This document shows positions 53,523-61,891 of a stretch of 64,000 nucleotides of DNA, piece by piece. A program made the translations under genes and the position numbers. The notes beneath the pieces are model-generated. The model ran no database searches. It had not been told where the DNA came from and was given only the letters and a program-made list of their open reading frames with translations. This DNA comes from Arthrobacter sp. C2. Its GTDB lineage: Bacteria; Actinomycetota; Actinomycetes; Actinomycetales; Micrococcaceae. Numbering within the stretch: the stretch's first letter is position 1; every line of letters starts with the position of its first letter. The stretch covers positions 4,216,001 through 4,280,000 of the forward strand of contig CP042428.1 in the NCBI GenBank assembly GCA_024207135.1, in the 5' to 3' direction.

Positions 53523-53576
53523 GCCCCGGCACCCGGAATCACTTTGGATTCCCGGGTGCCGGGGCTTCACTGTTTT
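53523..53576 (+). terminator. Terminator after tpx
   Basis: GCCCCGGCACCCGGAATC (53523-53540) pairs with 53547-53565 with one bulged C, and is followed by TTCACTGTTTT. A long GC stem plus a short T-run makes this a clear intrinsic terminator about 55 bases after the tpx stop. Confidence 0.88.
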
Positions 53577-53729
53577 AAGTCGGCCGGGCGATTCCCGAAA
53601 CCGCCAGAGCCCGGAAACGGTGCGCTGCGGGAAGTGGCGGGCTCCGGGTCCGGATGCCAAATACACGGTTTCCCCGAACGAAAGATGCCGCCACGGTAAG
53701 CCAAACGGAATGAACTCGTTGAGATTTTT

Positions 53730-53769
53730 TATGATCGGTAGACAAGTCAAACGATCATAAGCGATCATA
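53730..53769. promoter_or_regulatory. DeoR-type operator cluster before the sugar-catabolic operon
   Basis: TATGATCG (53730-53737) is the reverse complement of CGATCATA, which occurs twice (53752-53759 and 53762-53769). Within it GTCAAACGATCA (53746-53757) is repeated exactly at 57733-57744 before the transporter operon. The repeat lies 64-103 bases upstream of the SIS gene, in an AT-rich promoter-like stretch. Confidence 0.7.
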
Positions 53770-53832
53770 GTAGGGAAGATCTTGCCATTCCCGGGCGCAT
53801 TCGTGGGCCTCGGGCCACAGAAGGAGACAGCC

Positions 53833-54741
53833 TTGAGCGACATCAGCCAGCTTGGCCACCACATGGACATCGAACTCACCTCGCAGCCGGAGATGTGGGA
53901 ACGCGCCATTGCCCAGTCCAGGGCCGAGAGCCTGCTTCCCGCGGACGGCCTGCGCGTTGCGGTCGTCGGCTGCGGCACCTCGTGGTTCATGGCCCAGGCC
54001 TACGCCGCCGCCCGCGAATCCGCAGGCAAGGGCGTCACCGACGCGTTCGCCGCCTCCGAGGCCTTCATCGCCACCCGCGACTACGACGTGCTGGTGGCCA
54101 TCACCCGCTCGGGAACCACCTCCGAGGTCCTGGAGCTGATCGGCCAGCTTGACGGCTCGATCCGCACCGTCGCGGTCATCGGCGACACCACCTCCCCGAT
54201 CGTGTCCAAGGTCGACGCCGTCGTCGAGCTGCCCTACGCGGACGAGCAGTCGGTCGTGCAGACCCGCTTCGCCACCACCGCGCTGGCATACCTGCTCACC
54301 AGCGTAGGGGTCGACCTGACTGCGGCGGTTGCGGATGCCCGCGCCGCCGTCACGGCCGAGACCCCGAAGGAACTGATCGACGCCGAGCAGTTCACCTTCC
54401 TGGGCCGCGGCTGGACCATCGGCCTGGCCCACGAGGCGGCGCTGAAGATGCGCGAGGCCGTGCAGGGCTGGACCGAGTCCTACCCGGCCATGGACTACCG
54501 CCACGGCCCGATCGCCATCGCCGCACCGAACCGCGTCACCTGGATGCTGGGCGAGGAGCCCGAGGGCCTGGCCGGGGACATGGTGCGCACCGGCGCCCTG
54601 TACATCAACAACGACGTGCACCCGCTGGCCGAGCTGGCGCGCATCCACCGGGTCACCCTGGACCGCGCCCGCGCCCGCGGCATGAACCCGGACACCCCGC
54701 GCAACCTGTCGCGCTCGGTCATCCTGTCCGAAGACTCCTAG
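53833..54741 (+). CDS. SIS-domain sugar isomerase/deaminase (AgaS/GlmS isomerase-type)
   Basis: This 302-residue protein has two SIS domains. The first contains VVGCGTSWFMAQAYAAA and ITRSGTTSEVLELI; the second contains FLGRGWTIGLAHEAALKMRE and YRHGPIAIA, as in the isomerase half of GlmS and AgaS. It probably converts an amino-sugar 6-phosphate (galactosamine- or glucosamine-6-P) to the ketose phosphate with ammonia release. TTG 53833 is chosen for its AAGGAG site 7 bases upstream; ATG 53863 is an alternative. It leads the kinase-kinase-aldolase operon. Confidence 0.85.
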   Translation: MSDISQLGHHMDIELTSQPEMWERAIAQSRAESLLPADGLRVAVVGCGTSWFMAQAYAAARESAGKGVTDAFAASEAFIATRDYDVLVAITRSGTTSEVLELIGQLDGSIRTVAVIGDTTSPIVSKVDAVVELPYADEQSVVQTRFATTALAYLLTSVGVDLTAAVADARAAVTAETPKELIDAEQFTFLGRGWTIGLAHEAALKMREAVQGWTESYPAMDYRHGPIAIAAPNRVTWMLGEEPEGLAGDMVRTGALYINNDVHPLAELARIHRVTLDRARARGMNPDTPRNLSRSVILSEDS

Positions 54742-54767
54742 GGAACCGACCGGGAGTGCCGCACACC

Positions 54768-55697
54768 ATGAACGCTCCATACCTGCTCTTTGACGTTGGA
54801 GGCACCGACATCAAGACGGCGCTGTCCGACGATGCGGGAAACCTGTTGGGCATCCGCCGGGTCCCCACCCGGCGCGGCACTCCCGATCCGGCCGCCTCGC
54901 TGATCGACCAGCTCCACGGCCTGGGAACCGGCCTGATGGCCCAATCGCCCCTGGTCATACCGCAGGCCGTGGGCTTGCTGGTCTGCGGAATCGTCGACGA
55001 GGACAGCGGGATCGGGGTCTTCTCCTCGAACCTCGGCTGGCGCGATGCTCCGCTCCGCCAGATGGCTTCCGAGGCCTTCGCCCTGCCGGTGGGCTTCGGC
55101 CACGACGTTTCAATGGCCGGGGCGGCCGAACTGCGCTACGGTGCAGGCGCAAACCTGGGCGCCAAGGTGCGCAACGCGGTGATGCTGGTCATCGGCACCG
55201 GGATTGCCGCGGCGCTCTTCGTTGACGGGCACGCCGTCTCGGCCGGAGGCTACGCCGGGGAACTGGGCCACGCCGCGGTTCCCGGCGGGCTCGACTGCGC
55301 CTGCGGCGCCCATGGGTGCCTTGAAACCATTGGCTCGGCCGGTGCCATTGCCAAGCGCTACACCCAGGCCAGCGGCAAGAGCGTCGAAGGCGCCCGCGAG
55401 GTGCTCGTGGCCATGGAGGCCGGGGACCCGGTGGCCGCACGCATCTGGGACGAGGCCGTGGAGGCCCTGGCCTTCTCCATCGCGCAGCTCTGCTCCTCGA
55501 TTGCACCGGAAGCGGTGATCATCGGCGGCGGGCTTGCCCAGGCCGGCGAGGCGCTGCTTGAACCGCTGCGCGGCAAGGTGCGCGACAAGCTCTCCTACCA
55601 CCGCGAACCGCTGATCGTCCCGGCCCGACTGGGCCAGGACGCCGGCCTGCGCGGCGCCTACCTGAAGGCAGCCGAAGCCAGGGAAGTGCACCAGTGA
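54768..55697 (+). CDS. ROK family sugar kinase
   Basis: This 309-residue protein has the phosphate loop FDVGGTDIKTAL at the N-terminus. Its ROK zinc motif is ELGHAAVPGGLDCACGAHGCLE, with His and three Cys. ROK kinases phosphorylate hexoses or N-acetylated hexosamines at C6. No DNA-binding domain is present, so it is an enzyme and not a repressor. Context suggests an amino sugar. It begins 26 bases after the SIS gene and overlaps the PfkB gene by 4 bases. Confidence 0.9.
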   Translation: MNAPYLLFDVGGTDIKTALSDDAGNLLGIRRVPTRRGTPDPAASLIDQLHGLGTGLMAQSPLVIPQAVGLLVCGIVDEDSGIGVFSSNLGWRDAPLRQMASEAFALPVGFGHDVSMAGAAELRYGAGANLGAKVRNAVMLVIGTGIAAALFVDGHAVSAGGYAGELGHAAVPGGLDCACGAHGCLETIGSAGAIAKRYTQASGKSVEGAREVLVAMEAGDPVAARIWDEAVEALAFSIAQLCSSIAPEAVIIGGGLAQAGEALLEPLRGKVRDKLSYHREPLIVPARLGQDAGLRGAYLKAAEAREVHQ

Positions 55698-56629
55698 TCC
55701 TGACCATTACCCCGAATCCCGCCGTGGATGAAACCTACGGCCTCAAGGCACTGGATGTCGGAGGGACCAACCGCGTCGATGCCCCGCGCCGTCGGGCCGG
55801 CGGCAAAGGCCTGAACGTGGCCCGCGTGCTGCACTCCCGGGGCCTGCCCGTCATCGCCCTGGCCCCCGTGGGTGGCGCCAACGGCCGGGAGTTCGCCAGG
55901 GAACTGGAAACCGCCGGCGTCGCCCACTCGCTGGTCCACGTCGCCCCCGAGACCCGGCGCAGCATGGCCGTTGTCGAGCACGGCACCGGGCGCACCACGG
56001 TCCTGAACGAACGCGGCGGTGCCCTGGACGGTCACGAGTGGGACTCCCTGCGGGCACAGGTCATCGCGCTGCTGGACCAGGGAGCCACCGTGCTGGCCGC
56101 CTCGGGATCGCTGCCCGAGGGCGCGGATGAGGACTTCTACCAGTGGTGCGTGCGCGAGGCCGCACGCCGGAACATCCCCAGCATCATCGACACCTCCGGC
56201 CCCGCGCTGCTGGCCGCCGCGCGCGCCGGAGCCACGGTGCTCAAGCCCAATCACCATGAGCTGGCCGAAATCACCGGCACCGATTCGCTCCAATCCGGTG
56301 CCGCGATCCTGCTGGAAGCCGGCGCCCGGCACATCTACGCCAGCGCCGGGGAAGAGGGGCTCTTCCACTTCGGGGCCGATGCACCGCGGCAGTGGCACGG
56401 CGCCCGGCTGCCCGAACCGCTGGTGGGCAACCCCACCGGGGCCGGGGACGCGGTGGTCGCAGCCATCGCGGCGGGCCTGCACCTGGACGAGGACCACGCA
56501 ACGGTGGTACTGCCGCGGGCCGCGGCCTGGTCGGCCTCCGCGGTGCTCATGCCCACGGCCGGGGAACTGCACCCCTCCCACCCCGAGCTGGCCCAGGCCC
56601 TGGTGCTTTCCTCCTCCGTGGCGCCCTAA
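55694..56629 (+). CDS. PfkB family kinase (1-phosphofructokinase/tagatose-6-phosphate kinase type)
   Basis: This 311-residue protein starts MILTITPNPAVDETYGL, the mark of the LacC/FruK branch. It has the substrate-binding GGKGLNVARVL and the catalytic GNPTGAGDAVV near residue 255, with Asp as base. In this operon it would phosphorylate tagatose 6-phosphate or fructose 1-phosphate to the bisphosphate used by the next enzyme. GTG 55694 overlaps the ROK kinase stop. A short 35-base gap leads to the aldolase gene. Confidence 0.92.
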   Translation: MILTITPNPAVDETYGLKALDVGGTNRVDAPRRRAGGKGLNVARVLHSRGLPVIALAPVGGANGREFARELETAGVAHSLVHVAPETRRSMAVVEHGTGRTTVLNERGGALDGHEWDSLRAQVIALLDQGATVLAASGSLPEGADEDFYQWCVREAARRNIPSIIDTSGPALLAAARAGATVLKPNHHELAEITGTDSLQSGAAILLEAGARHIYASAGEEGLFHFGADAPRQWHGARLPEPLVGNPTGAGDAVVAAIAAGLHLDEDHATVVLPRAAAWSASAVLMPTAGELHPSHPELAQALVLSSSVAP

Positions 56630-56664
56630 GGCGCACCCACCCACTTTGAAAGGACGCACCCACC

Positions 56665-57507
56665 GTGCCCCTGGTCAACACCGCTGAAATCATGAACGCC
56701 GCGCGCGCCGCCAATATCGGCCAGGGCGCCTTCAACGTCGTCCACCTGGAAAGCGCCGAGGCGCTCATCCACGGCGCCGAGCTCGCCCAGGCCCCGGTGA
56801 TCCTGCAGATCTCCGAAAACTGCGTCAGCTACCACGGCTCCCTGGAGCCCATTGCCTTGGCATCCCTGGCCGCCGCCCGCAATGCCGGCGTCCCGGTCGC
56901 CGTGCACCTTGACCACGCCGAATCCGAGGACCTGGCCAAGGCCGCGGTCGATTTGGGCTTTGGATCGATCATGTTCGACGGCGCGCACCTGGACTACGAG
57001 CAGAACGTCGCGGCCACCCGGCGGGTGGCCGCGTACGCCCACGCGGCGGGCGTCTACGTCGAGGCCGAGCTGGGAAAGGTCGGCGGCAAGGATGGCGCCC
57101 ATGCGCCGGGCGTGCGCACCGACCCCGATGAGGCGCGCGCGTTTGTCCAGGCCACGGGCGTCGACGCGCTGGCCGTGGCGGTCGGTTCCTCCCATGCCAT
57201 GCTTGACCGCTCCGCCGCCCTGGACATCGATCTGATTGCCCGCATCCGCGCGGCCCTCGAGGTGCCGCTGGTGTTGCACGGGTCCTCCGGCGTCAGCGAC
57301 GAGAACATCGTGGCCGCGATCCATGCGGGCATGACCAAGATCAATGTCTCCACGCACCTGAACGGCTTCTTCACCCGGGCCATCCGCGAATACCTTCAGG
57401 AAAACCCGAGCGTCGTGGATTCGCGCAAGTACCTGGCCCGCGGCCGCGAGGCCATGGCGAAGGAGAGTGCCCGCTTGCTGCGCCTCTTTGCCGGGGATTC
57501 GATCTAG
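56665..57507 (+). CDS. Class II ketose-bisphosphate aldolase (GatY/KbaY-type)
   Basis: This 280-residue zinc aldolase has its catalytic Asp and zinc His in VAVHLDHAES, further zinc ligands in VEAELGKVGG and VLHGSSGV, and phosphate contacts in TKINVSTHL. Length and motifs fit tagatose- or fructose-1,6-bisphosphate aldolases of the GatY/KbaY/AgaY group. It yields dihydroxyacetone phosphate and glyceraldehyde 3-phosphate. GTG 56665 lies rather far (about 11 bases) from GAAAGG. It is the last gene before a hairpin. Confidence 0.92.
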   Translation: MPLVNTAEIMNAARAANIGQGAFNVVHLESAEALIHGAELAQAPVILQISENCVSYHGSLEPIALASLAAARNAGVPVAVHLDHAESEDLAKAAVDLGFGSIMFDGAHLDYEQNVAATRRVAAYAHAAGVYVEAELGKVGGKDGAHAPGVRTDPDEARAFVQATGVDALAVAVGSSHAMLDRSAALDIDLIARIRAALEVPLVLHGSSGVSDENIVAAIHAGMTKINVSTHLNGFFTRAIREYLQENPSVVDSRKYLARGREAMAKESARLLRLFAGDSI

Positions 57508-57521
57508 ACCGACCCCGTTCG

Positions 57522-57543
57522 CCGGCGCCTTTCCCGGCGCCGG
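57522..57543 (+). terminator. Hairpin after the aldolase gene
   Basis: CCGGCGCC (57522-57529) pairs perfectly with GGCGCCGG (57536-57543) around TTTCCC, 15 bases after the aldolase stop. It probably ends the catabolic operon before the separate transporter promoter. Confidence 0.6.
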
Positions 57544-57677
57544 GAAGTCCGTCGAGCCCGAAATCGAGGGCCGGTCGGGGCAAAACCGTGATCCGTCTGA
57601 AATGTATCGGCTTTGTGACCCAATCTGCTTGACCACGTGTCCGTCGTCACACCATAATCATGGGTGTATGTACTTTA

Positions 57678-57744
57678 TTGATCGTTCTAAATGTAAATAA
57701 AGCACATAACATCATTCTTGTCGTTGTGACATGTCAAACGATCA
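57678..57744. promoter_or_regulatory. DeoR-type operators before the sugar importer
   Basis: TTGATCGTT (57678-57686) faces GTCAAACGATCA (57733-57744) as an inverted pair (AACGATCA core) across an AT-rich stretch that must hold the promoter. The right half is identical over 12 bases to 53746-53757. The DeoR gene at the end of this cluster is the obvious regulator. Confidence 0.68.
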
Positions 57745-57769
57745 CATCGACCCCATGGAACGAGGATCA

Positions 57770-59035
57770 ATGAAAAAGCGCAATCTCCGAGGAGCGGTCG
57801 TTGCCGGTGCTGCCGCCGCCGCACTGCTGCTGACCTCTTGCGGCTTTGGCGGGGGAAACACCGACGGAAACGACGATGCCAACTCACCTGGCGCCGTCAC
57901 CACCCTGGACATGATGGTCCCGAGCTACTCCGACGGCACCAAGGCCCTCTGGGAAAAGGTCATCAAGGATTTCGAGGCAGCCAACACCGACGTCAAGGTC
58001 AACCTTGAAATGCAGTCGTGGGAAAACATCGAAGGCGTGCTCAAGACCAAGATCCAGGGCAACAAGGCACCGGACATCTACAACGGCGGAGCCTTTGCCG
58101 AGTTCGCCGCCGAGGGCCTGCTCGCACCGGCCACCGACATCGCCTCAGAGGCAACCGTGGCCGACTTCCAGCCGTCCTTTGCAGAGAACGAGAAGGTTGA
58201 CGGCACGCAGTACGGCCTGCCGCTGATCGCCTCGGCCCGGGCCCTGTTCTACAACAAGGCCCTGATGGAAGAGGCGGGTGTCACCGAGGTTCCCAAGACC
58301 TGGGACGAGCTGCACGACGCGGCCCAGGCCATCAGCGACAAGACCAAGTCCGACGGCTACGGCATGCCGCTGGGCAGTGAAGAGGCCCAGGGCGAATCGC
58401 TGATCTGGTTCGCCGGCAACGGCGGGAACTTCGGCGACGCCACCAACATCGCCGTCGACACCCCGGCCAACGTCGAGGCCGCAGAGTTCATGCAGAAGAT
58501 GATCAAGGACGGCGTCACCCAGAAGGACCCGGGCGCCACCCAACGCACCCCGATGCTCAACACCTTCATCCAGGGCAAGCTCGGCTTCGCCTACGGCCTG
58601 CCGCAGACCGTGGGACAGATCAAGACCGAGAACCCGAAGCTTGAATACGGCATCGCACCGGTGGCCACCAAGTCAGGCGAACCGGCCACCCTGGGCGTTG
58701 CAGACCGCCTGATGTCCTTCAAGAACGATGGTTCCAAGGCCGGCGCGGTCAAGAAGTTCATGGACTACTTCTTCTCCGCCGATGTCTACACCGACTGGGT
58801 CTCCACCGAGGGCTTCTTGCCGACGACCAAATCGGGCTCCGAGAAGCTTGCGGGCGACGAAACCCTCAAGCCGTTCCTGGACATGCTGCCCAACGCGGTG
58901 TTCTACCCGACCACCAACCCGGCCTGGAACGCCACCGACGGCGCCTTCAAGTCGTTGATGGGCCAGATCGCCACCGGCAAGTCCGCCTCGGATGTCCTGA
59001 AGGAAATCCAGGCCAAGGCCGACGCGGCCAAGTAG
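57770..59035 (+). CDS. Sugar ABC transporter substrate-binding lipoprotein (family 1)
   Basis: This 421-residue protein has a basic N-terminus (MKKRNLRGAVV), a hydrophobic signal segment and lipobox LLTSC, so it is membrane-anchored. The mature protein is a family 1 sugar-binding fold: LWEKVIKDFEAAN, then APDIYNGGAFAEFA and EVPKTWDELHDAAQ, with aromatic residues for stacking on sugar. ATG 57770 follows GAGGA. A hairpin separates it from the two permease genes. The ATPase is not encoded here and is probably shared (MsiK-like), as is common in actinobacteria. Confidence 0.92.
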   Translation: MKKRNLRGAVVAGAAAAALLLTSCGFGGGNTDGNDDANSPGAVTTLDMMVPSYSDGTKALWEKVIKDFEAANTDVKVNLEMQSWENIEGVLKTKIQGNKAPDIYNGGAFAEFAAEGLLAPATDIASEATVADFQPSFAENEKVDGTQYGLPLIASARALFYNKALMEEAGVTEVPKTWDELHDAAQAISDKTKSDGYGMPLGSEEAQGESLIWFAGNGGNFGDATNIAVDTPANVEAAEFMQKMIKDGVTQKDPGATQRTPMLNTFIQGKLGFAYGLPQTVGQIKTENPKLEYGIAPVATKSGEPATLGVADRLMSFKNDGSKAGAVKKFMDYFFSADVYTDWVSTEGFLPTTKSGSEKLAGDETLKPFLDMLPNAVFYPTTNPAWNATDGAFKSLMGQIATGKSASDVLKEIQAKADAAK

Positions 59036-59064
59036 CCGCACCGCCCTTCCGCCAACCCAACCAC

Positions 59065-59104
59065 GCGACGGGGCCCACCTGAACCAACGGGTGGGCCCCG
59101 TCGC
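59065..59104 (+). other. Perfect intercistronic stem-loop after the sugar-binding gene
   Basis: A 15-bp perfect stem joins 59065-59079 and 59090-59104 around a 10-base loop. It begins 30 bases after the binding-protein stop and ends 46 bases before the permease. It probably reduces read-through so that the binding protein exceeds the permeases. Confidence 0.75.
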
Positions 59105-59150
59105 ATGGCCGGGCCACAGAATTTCCACCCCGTCACGCAGGAGAACCCCC

Positions 59151-60074
59151 ATGAGCGTCGCCACCGCACCGAAGCGCACCACCAAGCGCTCATCCGCCCG
59201 GGAAGGGGGATCGTTCCTTGCCGCGTTGCCGTGGATCGGCCCGGCGCTGTTGCTGATCCTGGCGATCGTGGTGTTTCCCGCCGGGTACATGATCTACAAC
59301 TCCACCCGAAAGATCTCGCAGGTCGGAACGGACCTCAAGGGCGTGGGCCTGGACAACTTCGCCAAGGTCTTTGCCGACCCCGCGCTGCCGCGCATCCTGC
59401 TGAACACCGTGGTCTGGGTCGTGGTAGTGGTGGCCTTCACGGTGCTGATCTCCCTGGCGCTGGCCCAGTTCCTGAACAAGCCCTTCCCCGGCCGGACCCT
59501 GGTCCGCATGGCCGTCATCGTCCCCTGGGCCGCCTCGGTCGTCATGACCACCACCGTGTTCTACTACGCGGTGGACCCCAACTACGGGATCTTCAACAAA
59601 TTCCTCACCGACATCGGCATCCTCGACGGGGGCTTCGGCTTCACCAAGAACGCGGTCCCGGCCATGGCCGTGGCCATCGTGGTGGCCATCTTCGTCTCGA
59701 TCCCGTTCACCACTTACACGATCCTCGCCGGCTTGCAGGCCATCCCCAACGAGACCCTAGAGGCCGCCCGCATGGACGGCGCCAACCGCTGGGGAACCTA
59801 CCTCTTCGTGATCCTGCCGCAACTGCGCGGCGCCCTGGCCGTCGCGGTGCTGATCAACATCATCAACGTCTTCAACAACCTGCCGATCCTGAAGATCATC
59901 ACCGGAGCCATCCCCGGCTACAGCGCCGACACACTGATGACCTACATCTTCAAGGTCCTGCAATTCGACCGCCGGCTGGACATCTCCTCCGCGCTCTCGG
60001 TGGTCAACTTCGCGATCGTGCTGGTCATCGTCGCGATCTACGTCAAGACCGTCAAGCCCATGAAGGAGGTCTAG
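59151..60074 (+). CDS. Sugar ABC transporter permease (MalF-type)
   Basis: This 307-residue membrane protein has about six spans. The ATPase-docking EAA loop is NETLEAARMDGANRWGTYLFVILPQ. An early FPAGYMIYNSTRKISQ segment is typical of carbohydrate permeases of the CUT1 group. ATG 59151 follows GGAGAACC. The second permease gene starts 5 bases after its stop; together they form the channel. Confidence 0.93.
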   Translation: MSVATAPKRTTKRSSAREGGSFLAALPWIGPALLLILAIVVFPAGYMIYNSTRKISQVGTDLKGVGLDNFAKVFADPALPRILLNTVVWVVVVVAFTVLISLALAQFLNKPFPGRTLVRMAVIVPWAASVVMTTTVFYYAVDPNYGIFNKFLTDIGILDGGFGFTKNAVPAMAVAIVVAIFVSIPFTTYTILAGLQAIPNETLEAARMDGANRWGTYLFVILPQLRGALAVAVLINIINVFNNLPILKIITGAIPGYSADTLMTYIFKVLQFDRRLDISSALSVVNFAIVLVIVAIYVKTVKPMKEV

Positions 60075-60078
60075 AACA

Positions 60079-60936
60079 ATGTCGTTCCTGGTTACCGAAG
60101 ACCGCGCCTCCCAAAAGACCGTCATTTGGCGGATGATCGCCGGACTTGGCGTCGCCGCCGTGTTCCTGATCCCGTACGCGGTGATGCTCATCGGCTCGCT
60201 CAAGACCCGCTCCGAGATCCTGGCGATCCCGCCCAGCTACATGCCCCGCGAGGGCGCCCAGTGGTCCAACTACCTCACCATGTGGGACACCCCCGAAACC
60301 CCGGTGGCCTACAACCTCATCTCCACCATCGTGATCTCGCTATGCGCCACCTTGCTGGTGCTGCTGGTGGCCACCCCGGCCGCCTACTACACCGCGCGCT
60401 TCAAGTTCCCGGGCAAGATGGTCTTCATGTTCCTGGTGATCGTCACCCAGATGCTGCAGCCGGCGGTGCTGACCGCGGGCCTGTTCAAGCAGATGCTCGC
60501 GATGAACCTGTACGACACCTGGCTGGCCATGATCCTGATCAACGCGGCCTTCAACCTGGCCTTCGCGGTGTGGATCATGCACTCCTTCTTCGCCTCGGTG
60601 CCCAAGGAAATCGACGAGGCGGCCCAGATCGACGGGGCCGGGAAGCTGCGGGTGCTGTTCAGGATCAACCTGCCGCTGGTCTGGCCCGGCATCGTCACCG
60701 CGGTGATCTTCACCTTCGTGTCCTGCTGGAACGAATTCGCCGCCTCGCTGGTGATCCTCTCCACCGCGGAGAACCAGCCGCTGTCGGTGGCGCTGACCAG
60801 ATTCGTGGGCCAGTACTCCACGGCCTGGCAGTACGTCTTCGGCGTCTCGATCGTGGCCATCATCCCGGTGATCGTGCTGTTCATGCTCATTGAGAAGCGG
60901 CTGATCGGCGGACTGTCCGCCGGAGCTGTAAAGTAG
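60079..60936 (+). CDS. Sugar ABC transporter permease (MalG-type)
   Basis: This 285-residue membrane protein has six spans and the MalG-type EAA loop KEIDEAAQIDGAGKLRVLFRINLPL. The C-terminus ends at the RLIGGLSAGAVK stretch usual for CUT1 permeases. It pairs with the preceding permease. A 151-base gap without clear signals precedes the DeoR gene. Confidence 0.93.
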   Translation: MSFLVTEDRASQKTVIWRMIAGLGVAAVFLIPYAVMLIGSLKTRSEILAIPPSYMPREGAQWSNYLTMWDTPETPVAYNLISTIVISLCATLLVLLVATPAAYYTARFKFPGKMVFMFLVIVTQMLQPAVLTAGLFKQMLAMNLYDTWLAMILINAAFNLAFAVWIMHSFFASVPKEIDEAAQIDGAGKLRVLFRINLPLVWPGIVTAVIFTFVSCWNEFAASLVILSTAENQPLSVALTRFVGQYSTAWQYVFGVSIVAIIPVIVLFMLIEKRLIGGLSAGAVK

Positions 60937-61087
60937 GTTTCCGTGCCCGCGTCCCGGACGCCAACTCGGTTGTGACATGGCCTTGCATCGCCCCGGCGGA
61001 ACCGGGCCATGGGGACCGAAGGCCCGGGATCCGCAAGGGGGCCGGATACGGCTCCAACCAGACACATGACGACAGACGGGTGCAAGG

Positions 61088-61891
61088 GTGAAACGCGAAG
61101 AACGCCTCAACACCATCCTCGAACTGCTTTCGCGGTTCGGGAAGATCGAGGTCGATGAGATCGTGCGCAGGCTCGCGGTCTCCCCGGCCACCGCGCGCCG
61201 GGACCTGGACTCGCTGGCAGCATCCTCGCTGCTCTCGCGCACCCACGGGGGAGCGGTGTCCAACACCGTGGCCTACGACCTGCCGGCGCGCTACCAGAAG
61301 GAAGACGCCGCGGTGCAGAAGCACGCCATCGCGGTGCTCGCAGCCTCCCTGGTCACCCGTGACATGGTCGTGGGACTGTCCGGGGGCACCACCTCGAGCG
61401 CCATCGCCACGCAGCTGGGGATGCGCCGGGACCTGGTCGACGACTCCGGGCGCACCACCTTCACCGTGGTGACCAATGCCGTGAACATCGCCTCGATGCT
61501 GGCGGTGCGCACACACGTGAAGGTCATGGTCACCGGGGGAGTGCTCAACCCCAGGTCCTACGAGCTGGTGGGCCCCTTTGCCGAACAGACCCTGGAGAAG
61601 GTCACCCTCGACGTGGCCTTCGTGGGCATCAACGGGCTGGAGGCGCACATCGGCCCGACGGTCTCGGACGAGTTCGAGGCATCCATCAACGACCTGATGA
61701 TCCGCCGGGCCCGGCGCAGCTACCTGGTCTGCGACTCCTCGAAAATCGGGCACAGCGCCTTCGCCACGCTGACCCGTTCGACCTTCAGCGCGCTGATCAC
61801 CGACGGAGGGATCACCGAGGAGCAGAAGCGCGATCTGGTGGAAGCGGGCATCCCGGTCATCGTTGCCGACCCGGGGGCCGGCGGCCTTTAG
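61088..61891 (+). CDS. DeoR family transcriptional regulator
   Basis: This 267-residue repressor has a DeoR helix-turn-helix (EVDEIVRRLAVSPATARRDLD) followed by the LSRTHGGAV linker typical of sugar-catabolic DeoR proteins. The sugar-phosphate-sensing domain has VGLSGGTTSSAIA and DVAFVGINGLE. It lies at the end of the SIS/ROK/PfkB/aldolase/importer cluster and probably binds the AACGATCA sites before both operons. GTG 61088 gives the standard family start. Its stop overlaps the convergent kinase gene by 4 bases. Confidence 0.9.
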   Translation: MKREERLNTILELLSRFGKIEVDEIVRRLAVSPATARRDLDSLAASSLLSRTHGGAVSNTVAYDLPARYQKEDAAVQKHAIAVLAASLVTRDMVVGLSGGTTSSAIATQLGMRRDLVDDSGRTTFTVVTNAVNIASMLAVRTHVKVMVTGGVLNPRSYELVGPFAEQTLEKVTLDVAFVGINGLEAHIGPTVSDEFEASINDLMIRRARRSYLVCDSSKIGHSAFATLTRSTFSALITDGGITEEQKRDLVEAGIPVIVADPGAGGL

